This document shows positions 8,997-16,431 of a DNA stretch of 31,523 nucleotides, one piece after another (positions within the stretch are counted from its first letter, which is position 1; the number at the start of each line of letters is the position of its first letter). The translations under genes were made by a program, and so were the position numbers. A model generated the notes under the pieces. That model made no database searches, was not told the DNA's origin, and was given only the letters and a program-made list of their open reading frames with translations. This DNA comes from DATAFF01 sp036265615 (GTDB lineage Bacteria > Pseudomonadota > Alphaproteobacteria > Rhizobiales > Aestuariivirgaceae): contig DATAOT010000006.1 of NCBI GenBank assembly GCA_036265615.1, forward strand, positions 1-31,523, read 5' to 3'.

Positions 8997-9959
8997 GTGG
9001 GGCAGGCATGGTATCGGCGGGGGCTGTGGCCGTCCGAAGCCAGTTGGCTGTCCAGGGAGCGCTCGCAGCTTCCCGGCATCTTTCTGAAAGTCGCCTCGAC
9101 CTTCACCTTCACCTGCATGATCGCCTGCCTCAAGGCCGTCGCCGACGAGGTGCCGGCCGGCCAGCAGGTCTTCTTCCGCTCGGTCTTCGCCCTCCTTCCC
9201 ATCTTCGTCATGGTGCTGATCAAGGGCGGTCGGCTGCGGCGGGTTTTCGCCACCGCCAATTTCATGAGCCATCTGTGGCGCGGCGGCGTCGGGTCGCTGT
9301 CGATGCTCACCTGGTTTTTCGCGGTTGCCCGACTTGACCTGCCAGCCGCCATGGCGCTCGGCTTCGTGTCCCCTCTCCTCGTCATCCTGCTTGCCGGCAT
9401 CATTCTCGGCGAAACCTTGACGCTCGTCCGCATCGTCGCTGTGCTGCTCGGCTTCATGGGCATCCTGTTCATCCTGTCGCCGCAGCTCGAGCTGATCGAG
9501 CATCTCCCCCTCGACACCCCGCAGCTCACCGGTGCCGCTGCCGCCCTGCTCTCGGCGTTCTTCGCCGCATCTGCGATGATCCTGGTCAGGCGGCTGATCA
9601 AGCATGAGCCGACGACCACCATCGTCGTCTATTTTTCGGTCAATGCCTCGCTGATCGGCTTGCTGACCCTGCCGCTAGGCTGGGTTTGGCCGAGCTGGAC
9701 CGAGCTTGGCCTCCTCGTGCTGTCCGGGCTGTTCGGCGGTGTCGGCCAGCTGCTGTTGACCCAGAGCTACCGCTATGCGGACGCCTCGACCATCGCCCCC
9801 TTCGACTACAGTCAGATGGTCTGGGTGCTCATCATTGCCTATGTCCTATTCGGCGAGCAGCCGTCGGTCCATGTCCTCCTTGGCGCCGTTGTCGTCATTG
9901 CCGCCGGCCTGATGGTGATCCTGGACGAGCACCGTCCCCGACGCCGTCCGCTCCGCTAA
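8997..9959 (+). CDS. EamA/DMT-superfamily permease
   Basis: A 320-residue inner-membrane protein with ten predicted membrane helices in two EamA repeats. Repeat one includes FFRSVFALLPIFVMVLI, a WRGGVGSLSMLTWFFAVARL segment and GFVSPLLVILLAGIILGE. Repeat two includes TQSYRYADASTIAPFDYSQM and a terminal VVVIAAGLMVI helix. The family exports metabolites or amino acids; the substrate cannot be told from sequence. The start is GTG 8997 with GGAGGT 7 bases upstream, 14 bases after the HPr stop, so it may share the PTS transcript. Its last 4 bases overlap the stop of the convergent aminotransferase. Confidence 0.87.
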   Translation: MGQAWYRRGLWPSEASWLSRERSQLPGIFLKVASTFTFTCMIACLKAVADEVPAGQQVFFRSVFALLPIFVMVLIKGGRLRRVFATANFMSHLWRGGVGSLSMLTWFFAVARLDLPAAMALGFVSPLLVILLAGIILGETLTLVRIVAVLLGFMGILFILSPQLELIEHLPLDTPQLTGAAAALLSAFFAASAMILVRRLIKHEPTTTIVVYFSVNASLIGLLTLPLGWVWPSWTELGLLVLSGLFGGVGQLLLTQSYRYADASTIAPFDYSQMVWVLIIAYVLFGEQPSVHVLLGAVVVIAAGLMVILDEHRPRRRPLR

Positions 9960-11143
9960 CCGCGTCCGATGCTCCTGCCGAGGAGCGCGCTTGCCGCGCT
10001 CACCCCGCCCGAAGCATTGCCGATGCGGAGCGCCGTCAGCCCCGCCTCGATCGCGCCGAGCACGCCGAGGATCGAAGGCGCATTCACATGGCCCATATGG
10101 GCGATGCGGAAGCCCTTGCCGGAGAAGCTGCCGATGCCGGTCCCGAGCGACACGCCGCACACCGCATCGCACCACTGCTGGAGTTCGAGCGGGTCAAAGC
10201 CGTTGGTGAGGATGGTGGTGACCGCGTTGGACCGCTGCGACGGCGCGATGATGTTGAACTCGACCGACCCGTCTTTGGACCATGCCGCGACCGCCTCGCG
10301 CACGGCGTCGGCGAGAAGCTGGTGCCGGCGGAATGTTGCCGCCGGCCCTTCCTCCGCCAGCAGATCGAGCGCCGCCCTCAAGCCGAAGATCAGATGCTCG
10401 GGCGCGGTGCCGCAATGCTTCATGTAGTTTTCCTCTCCGTCGCGAAACACCCAGTCCCAGAACCGGGTCGCGAGGCCGGCCGCCTGCCGCGCCTGTTTGG
10501 CCCGCGGGCCAGCCGCCACGAAGGCGATGCCGGGCGGCAGCATCAGGCCCTTCTGGGCCGCCCCCAGCGCCACATCGATCCGCCACGCATCCATCATGAA
10601 CGGCATCGTCGCGAGCGACGCGATGGCATCGACCAGGAACAGCGCCGGATGGCCGGCCTTGTCGATCGCCGCCCGGATTGCCGGGATGTCGTTGACGACG
10701 CTCGAGGCGGTGTCCACCTGGACCACCAGGATTGCCTTGATGCGGTGCTCGCGATCCGCGCGAAGCCGCTCCTCGAGCGCCGCCGGATCGACTGCCCGGC
10801 GCGGATCGCCTGGGAGAAGCTCGACCTCGATCCCGAGCGCCCGCGCCAGATCCGCCCAGGCAGTGGCGAAAAGACCGCTTTCCAGGGCCAGCACCCGGTC
10901 GCCGCGCGACAGGATGTTGGTCAGCGCCGCCTCCCAGGCCCCATGACCGTTGGTGATGTAGATATAGATGCTGCCGTCCGTGCCGAAGACCGATTTGAGA
11001 TCGGCGAGGCACGATTGGGTGATTTCCTCCATCGCGCTGCCATAAAGATCGATCGGCTGACGATGCATCGCCGCCAGCACTTCGTCGGGCAGAATCGTTG
11101 GCCCGGGCGTGGCCAGCACCTTGCGCCCGCGGGAGACACTCAT
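9956..11143 (-). CDS. Class V PLP-dependent aminotransferase (alanine/serine-glyoxylate type)
   Basis: A 395-residue cytoplasmic enzyme of fold type I. It opens with LATPGPTILPDEVLAAMHR, as in serine-glyoxylate and alanine-glyoxylate aminotransferases. The pyridine-binding aspartate is D172 in FLVDAIASL and the PLP lysine is K198 in GAAQKGLMLPPG. The C-terminal part has GTGIGSFSGKGFRIAHMGHV, the usual substrate-carboxylate region with its arginine. It probably transfers an amino group to glyoxylate in serine or glycine metabolism; the donor is not determinable here. I start at ATG 11143; a GTG at 11161 is in frame. There are 92 bases between this gene and the thiQ stop and no clear operon partner. 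Confidence 0.88.
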   Translation of the reverse strand: MSVSRGRKVLATPGPTILPDEVLAAMHRQPIDLYGSAMEEITQSCLADLKSVFGTDGSIYIYITNGHGAWEAALTNILSRGDRVLALESGLFATAWADLARALGIEVELLPGDPRRAVDPAALEERLRADREHRIKAILVVQVDTASSVVNDIPAIRAAIDKAGHPALFLVDAIASLATMPFMMDAWRIDVALGAAQKGLMLPPGIAFVAAGPRAKQARQAAGLATRFWDWVFRDGEENYMKHCGTAPEHLIFGLRAALDLLAEEGPAATFRRHQLLADAVREAVAAWSKDGSVEFNIIAPSQRSNAVTTILTNGFDPLELQQWCDAVCGVSLGTGIGSFSGKGFRIAHMGHVNAPSILGVLGAIEAGLTALRIGNASGGVSAASALLGRSIGRG

Positions 11144-11235
11144 GCTGAAGGGACATCTCACAGCTTGCTGATCGTGGCAAGGACGCCGTGAGCAGTCCTG
11201 CCATGAGGGAGAGAGGGACAGTGCCGCGTCATGCT

Positions 11236-11946
11236 CTAGTCGCCGAGATAGGCCGCAAGACCGGGCAGATCGCGTTCGGCGAAGAATTCCGCCGTCTGTC
11301 TGAGCGCGATGATGCGCCCGCCCTCGACGAATGCCGTATGCGTCGCGGCGCGCTCGGCATCGCCGGGATTGTGGGTCACGAAGACCACCGTGAGCCCTCG
11401 CTCGTCGCGAAGATCGCGGACGAGCTGCAGCATGTCGTGGCGCAGCGCCGGTCCGAGCGCGGCGAACGGCTCGTCGAGCAGGAGAACGGGCCGTTGGCGC
11501 ACCAGCGCGCGCGCGATCGCGACACGCTGGCGCTCGCCGCCCGACAGCTCGCGCGGAAGCCGCCGCTCGAGGCCGGTGAGCCCGACTCGGCCAAGCGCAG
11601 CTGATAGAGCCGCGTGGTCCTTCTCGGTAAGCTTGAGCGCCGGCGAGATCCCGAGCGCCACATTGGTGAGAACATCGAGATGGAAGAAGAGGTTGTTCTC
11701 CTGGAACAGCATTGTCACCGGGCGGTCCTGCGGCGGCGCCGCGGTGCAGTCGCTGTCCCCGATCAGGATTCTGCCTGAGAGCGGCGCCTCGAATCCCGCG
11801 ATCAGGTTGAGCAGCGACGACTTGCCCGCGCCGCTCGGGCCGATCACGCCGAGAAAGGCCCGCGGTGGAATGACGGCGTCGAACAGCATGTGCATGTCGT
11901 CATAGTCGAACCGCACGTCATCGAGCGCGATGCCGGGCGCCGTCAT
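11236..11946 (-). CDS. thiQ: Thiamine ABC transporter ATP-binding protein
   Basis: A 236-residue ATPase that powers uptake of thiamine/TPP through ThiP. Walker A is GPSGAGKSS, the Q-loop MLFQENNLF, the signature LSGGERQRVAIARAL, Walker B VLLLDEPFAALG, and the H-loop VTHN. The QDRPVTMLFQENNLFFHLDV stretch is typical of ThiQ. ATG 11946 overlaps the thiP stop in an ATGA of 11943-11946, so translation is coupled. The open frame continues far upstream inside thiP in another frame; that extension is not real. Third gene of the riboswitch-controlled thiBPQ operon. Confidence 0.92.
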   Translation of the reverse strand: MTAPGIALDDVRFDYDDMHMLFDAVIPPRAFLGVIGPSGAGKSSLLNLIAGFEAPLSGRILIGDSDCTAAPPQDRPVTMLFQENNLFFHLDVLTNVALGISPALKLTEKDHAALSAALGRVGLTGLERRLPRELSGGERQRVAIARALVRQRPVLLLDEPFAALGPALRHDMLQLVRDLRDERGLTVVFVTHNPGDAERAATHTAFVEGGRIIALRQTAEFFAERDLPGLAAYLGD

Positions 11947-13571
11947 CGCGCGCTCCTCCGTGGCCTGCGCGCCAGCCACTCCGCCGTCCAGATCAGCGTG
12001 AGGCAGAAGCTGCCAAGGATCAGCGCCAGCCCTGCCGCATCGCTGGTGCGGTAGGTGCCCATCCGCTGCAGCAGCAGATAGGGCAGGGTGAGGAAGTCCT
12101 CCGATCCGAACAGCGTGATGATGCCGAGATCGCCAAGCGACATCGCCATCGCGAGCGCCGCCGAGAGCCCGAGCGGGCGGGCAAGGACCGGCCAATCGAT
12201 AAGGCGAAACCGGGTCACCGCGCCGATTCCGAGGCTCAGAGCCAGCCGGTCGGTGCTGCGTGCATGCGCCAGCATGGCCGGTTCGAGAATCCTGAGCGCG
12301 AAGGGGAGCGCGAGAAGCGCGTTTGCCGCCACCACCGCCGCCGGTGCGATCGAGAACGGTCCCTCGAATTTGAGTGCCAGCACGAACCATCCGGCACCGA
12401 GCACGATTGGCGGCATTGCCAAAGTGAGCCCGGCGCAGAGCGCCCCGATCCGGTCGAGCCCCCGCCGCCAGCCCGGCGGATGGCGTTTCCGCAGCATATC
12501 GCGGCGGGCTGCGGCGAGCGACCAGGCGGCCGCCATGGCCAGGGCAGTGGCCATGAGCGCTACGGCGAAGCTGGTGGCGGCGGCCTGCCACACCGTGGGC
12601 TGCGCGAGGAGGCTTGCGAGCGGTGCCCTGAGCCCGGAGGTCACGATCGCGACGAGCGGCAGGCCGATGAAAGCCGCCGCGCCGCCGATCACCAGCCAGT
12701 CGCCAGTTTGTCGTCCGCTGCGGAGCAGCATTGGACGGGTTCGCGCGCCGAGCGTCGCGCCGGGATCGATCTCGATGCCGAGCCGGCTGAGGACGCCATA
12801 GCAGCTGGCGCACAGCGCGAGCTGCAGAAGCGCGAGGATCACCGCCTGGCCGGGGTCGAAGTCGAACCGCAAGGCCTGGTAGATGGCAACTTCGAGCGTG
12901 GTGGCCGACGGGCCGCCGCCGAGCGTCAGCACGATCGTGAAGCTTGCCGCGCACAGCATGAACACGAGCAGCATCGCGCCCGGCAGAATCTGGCGCACCG
13001 CCGGCCACTCGACATGGCGCCAATGCTGCGCCGGCGTGAAGCCGAGCTGGGCTGAAAGCCGGTCGCTCTCATGCGGGATTGCTTCGAGTGCGGCGAGCAC
13101 CATGCGCGCGGCAAGCGGCATGTTGAAGAACACATGCGCAAGCAGGATGCCGGTGAGCCCGTAGATTTCGATGCGCCCGCCGAGCTCGAGAGCCTCCGAA
13201 AGCCTGTTGACCCATCCCCGTTGGCCGAACACCTCGACGATGCCGAGGACGCCGACCAGCGCCGGCAGGCCAAGCGGCAGCGCCATGAGCCGCAGAAGCG
13301 TTGCACGAAACGGAAACGCCGGCTGATGCGCCAGCGCTCGGGCCAGCGGAACGGCAGAGGCGACGGACAGAAGGGTCGACAGCCCGGCCTGCAGCAGGGT
13401 GAAACGGGCAATCCGCAGCGTATAGGCCGAGGTCAGCACGTCGATGAACGTCGCACCCGCTTGGGCCCGTGCGAGCAGCGGCGCGACGGCGGCCGCGGTC
13501 AGCGCGGCAACGACCGCCACGACCGCCAGTCCGGCGGCTGCCGCAGCCGTCAGCTGACGCCCCTCTGCCAA
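11943..13571 (-). CDS. thiP: Thiamine ABC transporter permease
   Basis: A 542-residue inner-membrane protein with two fused binding-protein-dependent permease domains, about twelve helices, as in ThiP. Each half carries a cytoplasmic coupling loop: ALEAIPHESDRLSAQLGF in the first half and ARSTDRLALSLGIG in the second. The start appears to be TTG 13571, immediately after the thiB stop (TGA 13572-13574), with no spacing, so translation is likely coupled. N-terminal MAEGRQLTAAAAAG leads into the first helix. The C-terminus overlaps thiQ by 4 bases. Confidence 0.92.
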   Translation of the reverse strand: MAEGRQLTAAAAAGLAVVAVVAALTAAAVAPLLARAQAGATFIDVLTSAYTLRIARFTLLQAGLSTLLSVASAVPLARALAHQPAFPFRATLLRLMALPLGLPALVGVLGIVEVFGQRGWVNRLSEALELGGRIEIYGLTGILLAHVFFNMPLAARMVLAALEAIPHESDRLSAQLGFTPAQHWRHVEWPAVRQILPGAMLLVFMLCAASFTIVLTLGGGPSATTLEVAIYQALRFDFDPGQAVILALLQLALCASCYGVLSRLGIEIDPGATLGARTRPMLLRSGRQTGDWLVIGGAAAFIGLPLVAIVTSGLRAPLASLLAQPTVWQAAATSFAVALMATALAMAAAWSLAAARRDMLRKRHPPGWRRGLDRIGALCAGLTLAMPPIVLGAGWFVLALKFEGPFSIAPAAVVAANALLALPFALRILEPAMLAHARSTDRLALSLGIGAVTRFRLIDWPVLARPLGLSAALAMAMSLGDLGIITLFGSEDFLTLPYLLLQRMGTYRTSDAAGLALILGSFCLTLIWTAEWLARRPRRSAR

Positions 13572-14570
13572 TCAGCGGCTCGTGGCGGCGAGCCACTCCT
13601 CTGTCCATGCCTTGCGGTTGCGCGCCACCTCCTCTGAAGGGAAGATCAGCGATTTGCTCGGCTTGACCAGCGTGTCGAACGCTGCCGGCAGCGGCCCCGA
13701 GGTCGCAGCGGCGGGATACATCCAGTTGGTCTGCGGCACCACGTCCTGGAATCCGGGGCTGACCATGAAGGCAAGGAAGCGGCGTGCCAGCTCCTTGTTC
13801 TTGGCGCTCTTGGTCATGCCGGCGACCTCGATCTGCATGTAATGCCCTTCCGCAAAGGCGAAGGCCTGATAGCGCTTCGTGTTCTCCGCGATCATGTGAT
13901 AGGCGGGCGAGGTCGTGTAGGACAGGACCATCGGCGCCTCGCCCTTGGTGAACAGGCCATAGGCCTCCGACCAGCCCGGTGTCACGGTCAGGATGCGCGG
14001 CTTCAGCTTTTCCCAGGCTTCCTTGGCCTTGTCGCCATAGACTGACTTGATCCACAGGAGCAGGCCGAGCCCCGGCGTCGCGGTGCGCGGGTCCTCGATC
14101 ACGATTTTCTCCGGCCCGGGCTTCTCCACCAAGTCCTTGAGGCTCCGGAACTGATCAGCCTTGAGCTTGTCGCTGTCGAACACCACGGCGAAATATCCCC
14201 AGTCGAACGGCAGGAATGTCGGGTCGTGCCAGCCGCCGGGCACGGTCAGCCCGGAGGTTCCCACCTCGTGCGGTGCGAACAGGCCGGTCGCCTCTGCCTC
14301 GGCTGTCAGATTTGTGTCAATCCCGAGCACGATATCGGCCTTGCTTGCCGCGCCTTCGAGCTTTAGCCGATTGAGCAGCGCGACGCCGTCCGGCAGGGCC
14401 ACGAAATCGATCGTGCAGTCGCACTGCTTTTCGAATGCCGCCTTGACCTTGGGACCAGTGCCCCAATCCGAGGTGAAACCGTCATAGGTGTAGATTGTCA
14501 GTGTGTCCTTGGCTTCCGCGACACTGGCGAATGTCATGAGTGCCAGGGCGGCAGCGATCAGTCGGCGCAT
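13572..14570 (-). CDS. thiB: Thiamine/TPP-binding periplasmic protein
   Basis: A 332-residue substrate-binding protein. A clear Sec signal peptide MRRLIAAALALMTFASVAEA is followed by KDTLTIYTYDGF. Family markers include DWGTGPKVKAAFEKQCDCTI, LPFDWGYFAVVFD, the DPRTATPGLGLLLW stretch and SYTTSPAYH, all characteristic of ThiB. ATG 14570 has GGAAGGA 10 bases upstream. The open frame extending to 15083 runs through the riboswitch and is not coding. First gene of thiBPQ, about 60 bases behind the TPP riboswitch, so it is repressed when TPP is plentiful. Confidence 0.93.
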   Translation of the reverse strand: MRRLIAAALALMTFASVAEAKDTLTIYTYDGFTSDWGTGPKVKAAFEKQCDCTIDFVALPDGVALLNRLKLEGAASKADIVLGIDTNLTAEAEATGLFAPHEVGTSGLTVPGGWHDPTFLPFDWGYFAVVFDSDKLKADQFRSLKDLVEKPGPEKIVIEDPRTATPGLGLLLWIKSVYGDKAKEAWEKLKPRILTVTPGWSEAYGLFTKGEAPMVLSYTTSPAYHMIAENTKRYQAFAFAEGHYMQIEVAGMTKSAKNKELARRFLAFMVSPGFQDVVPQTNWMYPAAATSGPLPAAFDTLVKPSKSLIFPSEEVARNRKAWTEEWLAATSR

Positions 14571-14629
14571 GCGCTTGGTCCTTCCATTGCGGGGCGCCGG
14601 ATCAGGGTGGTGCCTGGGACGAGGCTCCT

Positions 14630-14712
14630 CTCCCTCCGCCGGCATGACCCGGATCAGGTTCGTCGGGTTGACGCCGCAGCGCCTCTCAGCCCGAAAAATC
14701 CGGGCACCCCGT
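14630..14712 (-). ncRNA. TPP riboswitch (THI element)
   Basis: On the minus strand the element reads GGGGTGCC, then GGCTGAGAGG, then CGAACCTGATCCGGGTCATG, and closes with CCGGCGGAGGGA. These are the conserved THI-box blocks in correct order, including the pyrimidine-sensing CUGAGA and the pyrophosphate-binding ACCUGAUC segments. It lies between a promoter (14727-14754) and thiB (starts 14570). The expression platform lies within about 14571-14629; whether it blocks the ribosome site or terminates cannot be decided by eye, but no T-run is present, which favours translational control. Confidence 0.96.
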
Positions 14713-14726
14713 AGAGCAACCGCGAG

Positions 14727-14754
14727 CTTATACTCCACTTCTCCGGCCTGGCAA
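14727..14754 (-). promoter_or_regulatory. Probable sigma-70 promoter of thiBPQ
   Basis: On the minus strand TTGCCA (14754-14749), 16 bases, then TATAAG (14732-14727). Transcription would begin near 14720, just before the riboswitch begins at about 14712. The position agrees well with the riboswitch-led operon. Confidence 0.5.
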
Positions 14755-14808
14755 CCGTTTGCACGCAGCTGGACAGGTTCCCTCGACAGGGCTAGACGCC
14801 TCGACGTC

Positions 14809-15453
14809 ATGACGACCTTCACCCTGCTTCTTGGCGGCGACATCCTGCCGACGCCGCGGCTCCTCGGCCAGATCGCCGGCACCCGCTCGATTGCCGCCGA
14901 CAGCGGCATGCGCCATGCCGCGGTTCTCGGGCTGGTCCCGGAATTGTGGGTCGGCGACTTCGATTCGGCACCCGATCCGCTGCTTGCGGCCATGAGCGCC
15001 GTGCCGCGTTTGGAGTTCCCCGCCGACAAGGCGATGACCGATGGCGAGCTTGCCATCGAGGAGGCGCTGCGGCGCGGCGCCACCGGGCTGATCCTGGCCG
15101 GCGGCTTAGGCGGCCGCAGCGATCACGCCATGGCGCACGTCCAGCTCGCGCTTCGTCTTGAGCAGGACGGCATCGCCACCATGATCACCAGCGGCCTCGA
15201 GGAGGGCTACCCACTTCTTCCCGGTGCGCGGACCATCGATCTCCCGGCCGGTTCGCGCTTTTCGGTGGTGCCGCTCGCCGACCTCGTCGGGCTGACGCTC
15301 GCCGGCGTGCGCTGGCCGCTCGACCGTCGCTTCGTGCCGGCCGGCGCTACCTTGACCATCTCCAACCAGGCCTTCGGACCGGTCGACCTCGCGCTCGAGG
15401 CCGGCCGCGGCATCCTGCTGGCCGAGCCCGTGGTAGTGAGTGGTGAGTCGTGA
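14809..15453 (+). CDS. thiN: Thiamine pyrophosphokinase
   Basis: A 214-residue enzyme that makes TPP from thiamine and ATP. The N-terminal catalytic domain shows AADSGMRHA, WVGDFDSAPD, FPADKAMTDGELAIEEALRR and GGLGGRSDHAMAH, all typical of the family. The C-terminal beta domain (about 140-214) has the substrate-contacting SVVPL and GVRWPLDRR segments. The start is ATG 14809; the frame upstream to 14503 lies over the riboswitch region and is rejected. It is divergent from thiBPQ, so salvage transport and phosphorylation share the locus. Its last 6 codons (VVSGES) fall inside a palindromic repeat, so the C-terminus may have been altered by the repeat. Confidence 0.93.
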   Translation: MTTFTLLLGGDILPTPRLLGQIAGTRSIAADSGMRHAAVLGLVPELWVGDFDSAPDPLLAAMSAVPRLEFPADKAMTDGELAIEEALRRGATGLILAGGLGGRSDHAMAHVQLALRLEQDGIATMITSGLEEGYPLLPGARTIDLPAGSRFSVVPLADLVGLTLAGVRWPLDRRFVPAGATLTISNQAFGPVDLALEAGRGILLAEPVVVSGES

Positions 15454-15497
15454 GGGCCGTGCGCTGCCCAACCACTACTCACGACTCACTACTCGCT
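15430..15497. repeat. Palindromic GAGTAGTGAGT-family repeat, copy 1
   Basis: The left arm (15438-15454) and right arm (15478-15494) are reverse complements over 17 bases apart from one G-T pair, with a 23-base spacer. It lies between convergent thiN and the aldo/keto reductase and covers the end of thiN up to the reductase stop. It shares the GTGAGTAGTGAGT motif with 26343-26437 and may act as a two-way terminator. Confidence 0.8.
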
Positions 15498-16323
15498 AAC
15501 TCATGGCCAGCGGCGTCCGCTTCTCCGGCACCGGGAACGCCTTGTCGAGGCCCTGCAGCTCATAGACATTGAGCGTGAGATCGAGCGCGTCGCGGAATTC
15601 CTTGACCCGTGCCTTCTTCGACGTCTTCGGGATCGCCATCACCTGCTCCTGGCGCAGCACCCAGGCCAGTGCCACCGTCGCCGGCGACACGCTGCGGCTC
15701 TCGGCAATCTCGTTGACGGTCTTGTTTTCCAGGATGTCGCCGGCAGCAAGCGGCGAATAGGCCATCATTGGGACGCCCGCTTCCTTCAGGGACGCCAGCA
15801 GGTCGAACTCGATGCCGCGCGCGCCGAGATGGTACATCACCTGGTTGGCGGCGCAGCCGCCATCGATCTGCATGAGCTCGGCCATGTCGCCGACATCAAA
15901 ATTGCTCACTCCCCAATGCCGGATCTTGCCGTCCTTCTGCAATTGCCGGAACGCCCCGACTGTCTCCTCGAGCGGCACCGAGCTTCGCCAATGGAGGAGA
16001 TAGAGATCGATGACATCGCTGCGCAGCCGCTTCAGGCTGCGTTCGCAGGCGGCGATCGTGTTGGCGCCAGACGCATTGCGCGGATGCACCTTGGTGACGA
16101 TGAAGACGTCTCTGCGCCGGTCCGCGACCGCCTCGGCCACCACCTCCTCGGCACCGCCCTCGCCATACATTTCCGCCGTATCGATCAGGGTGAGGCCAAG
16201 CTCGATGGCCGTCCTCACCGCCTCGATCTCGCCCCTGCGCTTTCGCCCGTTCTCTCCCATCCGCCAGGTCCCGATGCCGAGGCACGGCACCTGTTCTCCA
16301 TCCGGCAAGGTCACGTATCGCAT
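15496..16323 (-). CDS. Aldo/keto reductase
   Basis: A 275-residue NADPH-dependent oxidoreductase with a TIM-barrel. The catalytic set is visible: D and Y in LIDTAEMYGEGGAEE, K in VTKVHP, H in YLLHWRS. The C-terminal cofactor region has MAIPKTSKKARVKE (a Lys that binds the NADPH phosphate) before the last helix. It resembles the AKR group near YeaE/2,5-diketogluconate reductases, but the physiological carbonyl substrate is unknown. ATG 16323 has GGAAG 8 bases upstream. It converges on thiN, with repeat copy 1 between them, and is divergent from the surface-sugar cluster across 108 bases. Confidence 0.92.
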   Translation of the reverse strand: MRYVTLPDGEQVPCLGIGTWRMGENGRKRRGEIEAVRTAIELGLTLIDTAEMYGEGGAEEVVAEAVADRRRDVFIVTKVHPRNASGANTIAACERSLKRLRSDVIDLYLLHWRSSVPLEETVGAFRQLQKDGKIRHWGVSNFDVGDMAELMQIDGGCAANQVMYHLGARGIEFDLLASLKEAGVPMMAYSPLAAGDILENKTVNEIAESRSVSPATVALAWVLRQEQVMAIPKTSKKARVKEFRDALDLTLNVYELQGLDKAFPVPEKRTPLAMS

Positions 16324-16431
16324 GCGAATCTTCCGTCTCACACTTCCGCCTGGCAGCTTGACCTCGCGCCCGACTGGGGGGCAAGTGTAGATTTGGGATG
16401 AGAGGCAAGCGTAGTCCATCGGAAGAGTTCC

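Noticed and set aside
11947..13023. N-terminal extension of the thiQ frame into thiP
   Set aside because: The thiP protein is intact in the other frame and thiQ has its own ATGA start.
14571..15083. N-terminal extension of the thiB frame
   Set aside because: It crosses the TPP riboswitch and thiN; the signal peptide begins at 14570.
16324..16431. Sigma-70 promoter before the sugar cluster (TTGACC at 16358)
   Set aside because: The only -10-like TAGATT is 22-24 bases away, too far for a normal promoter.
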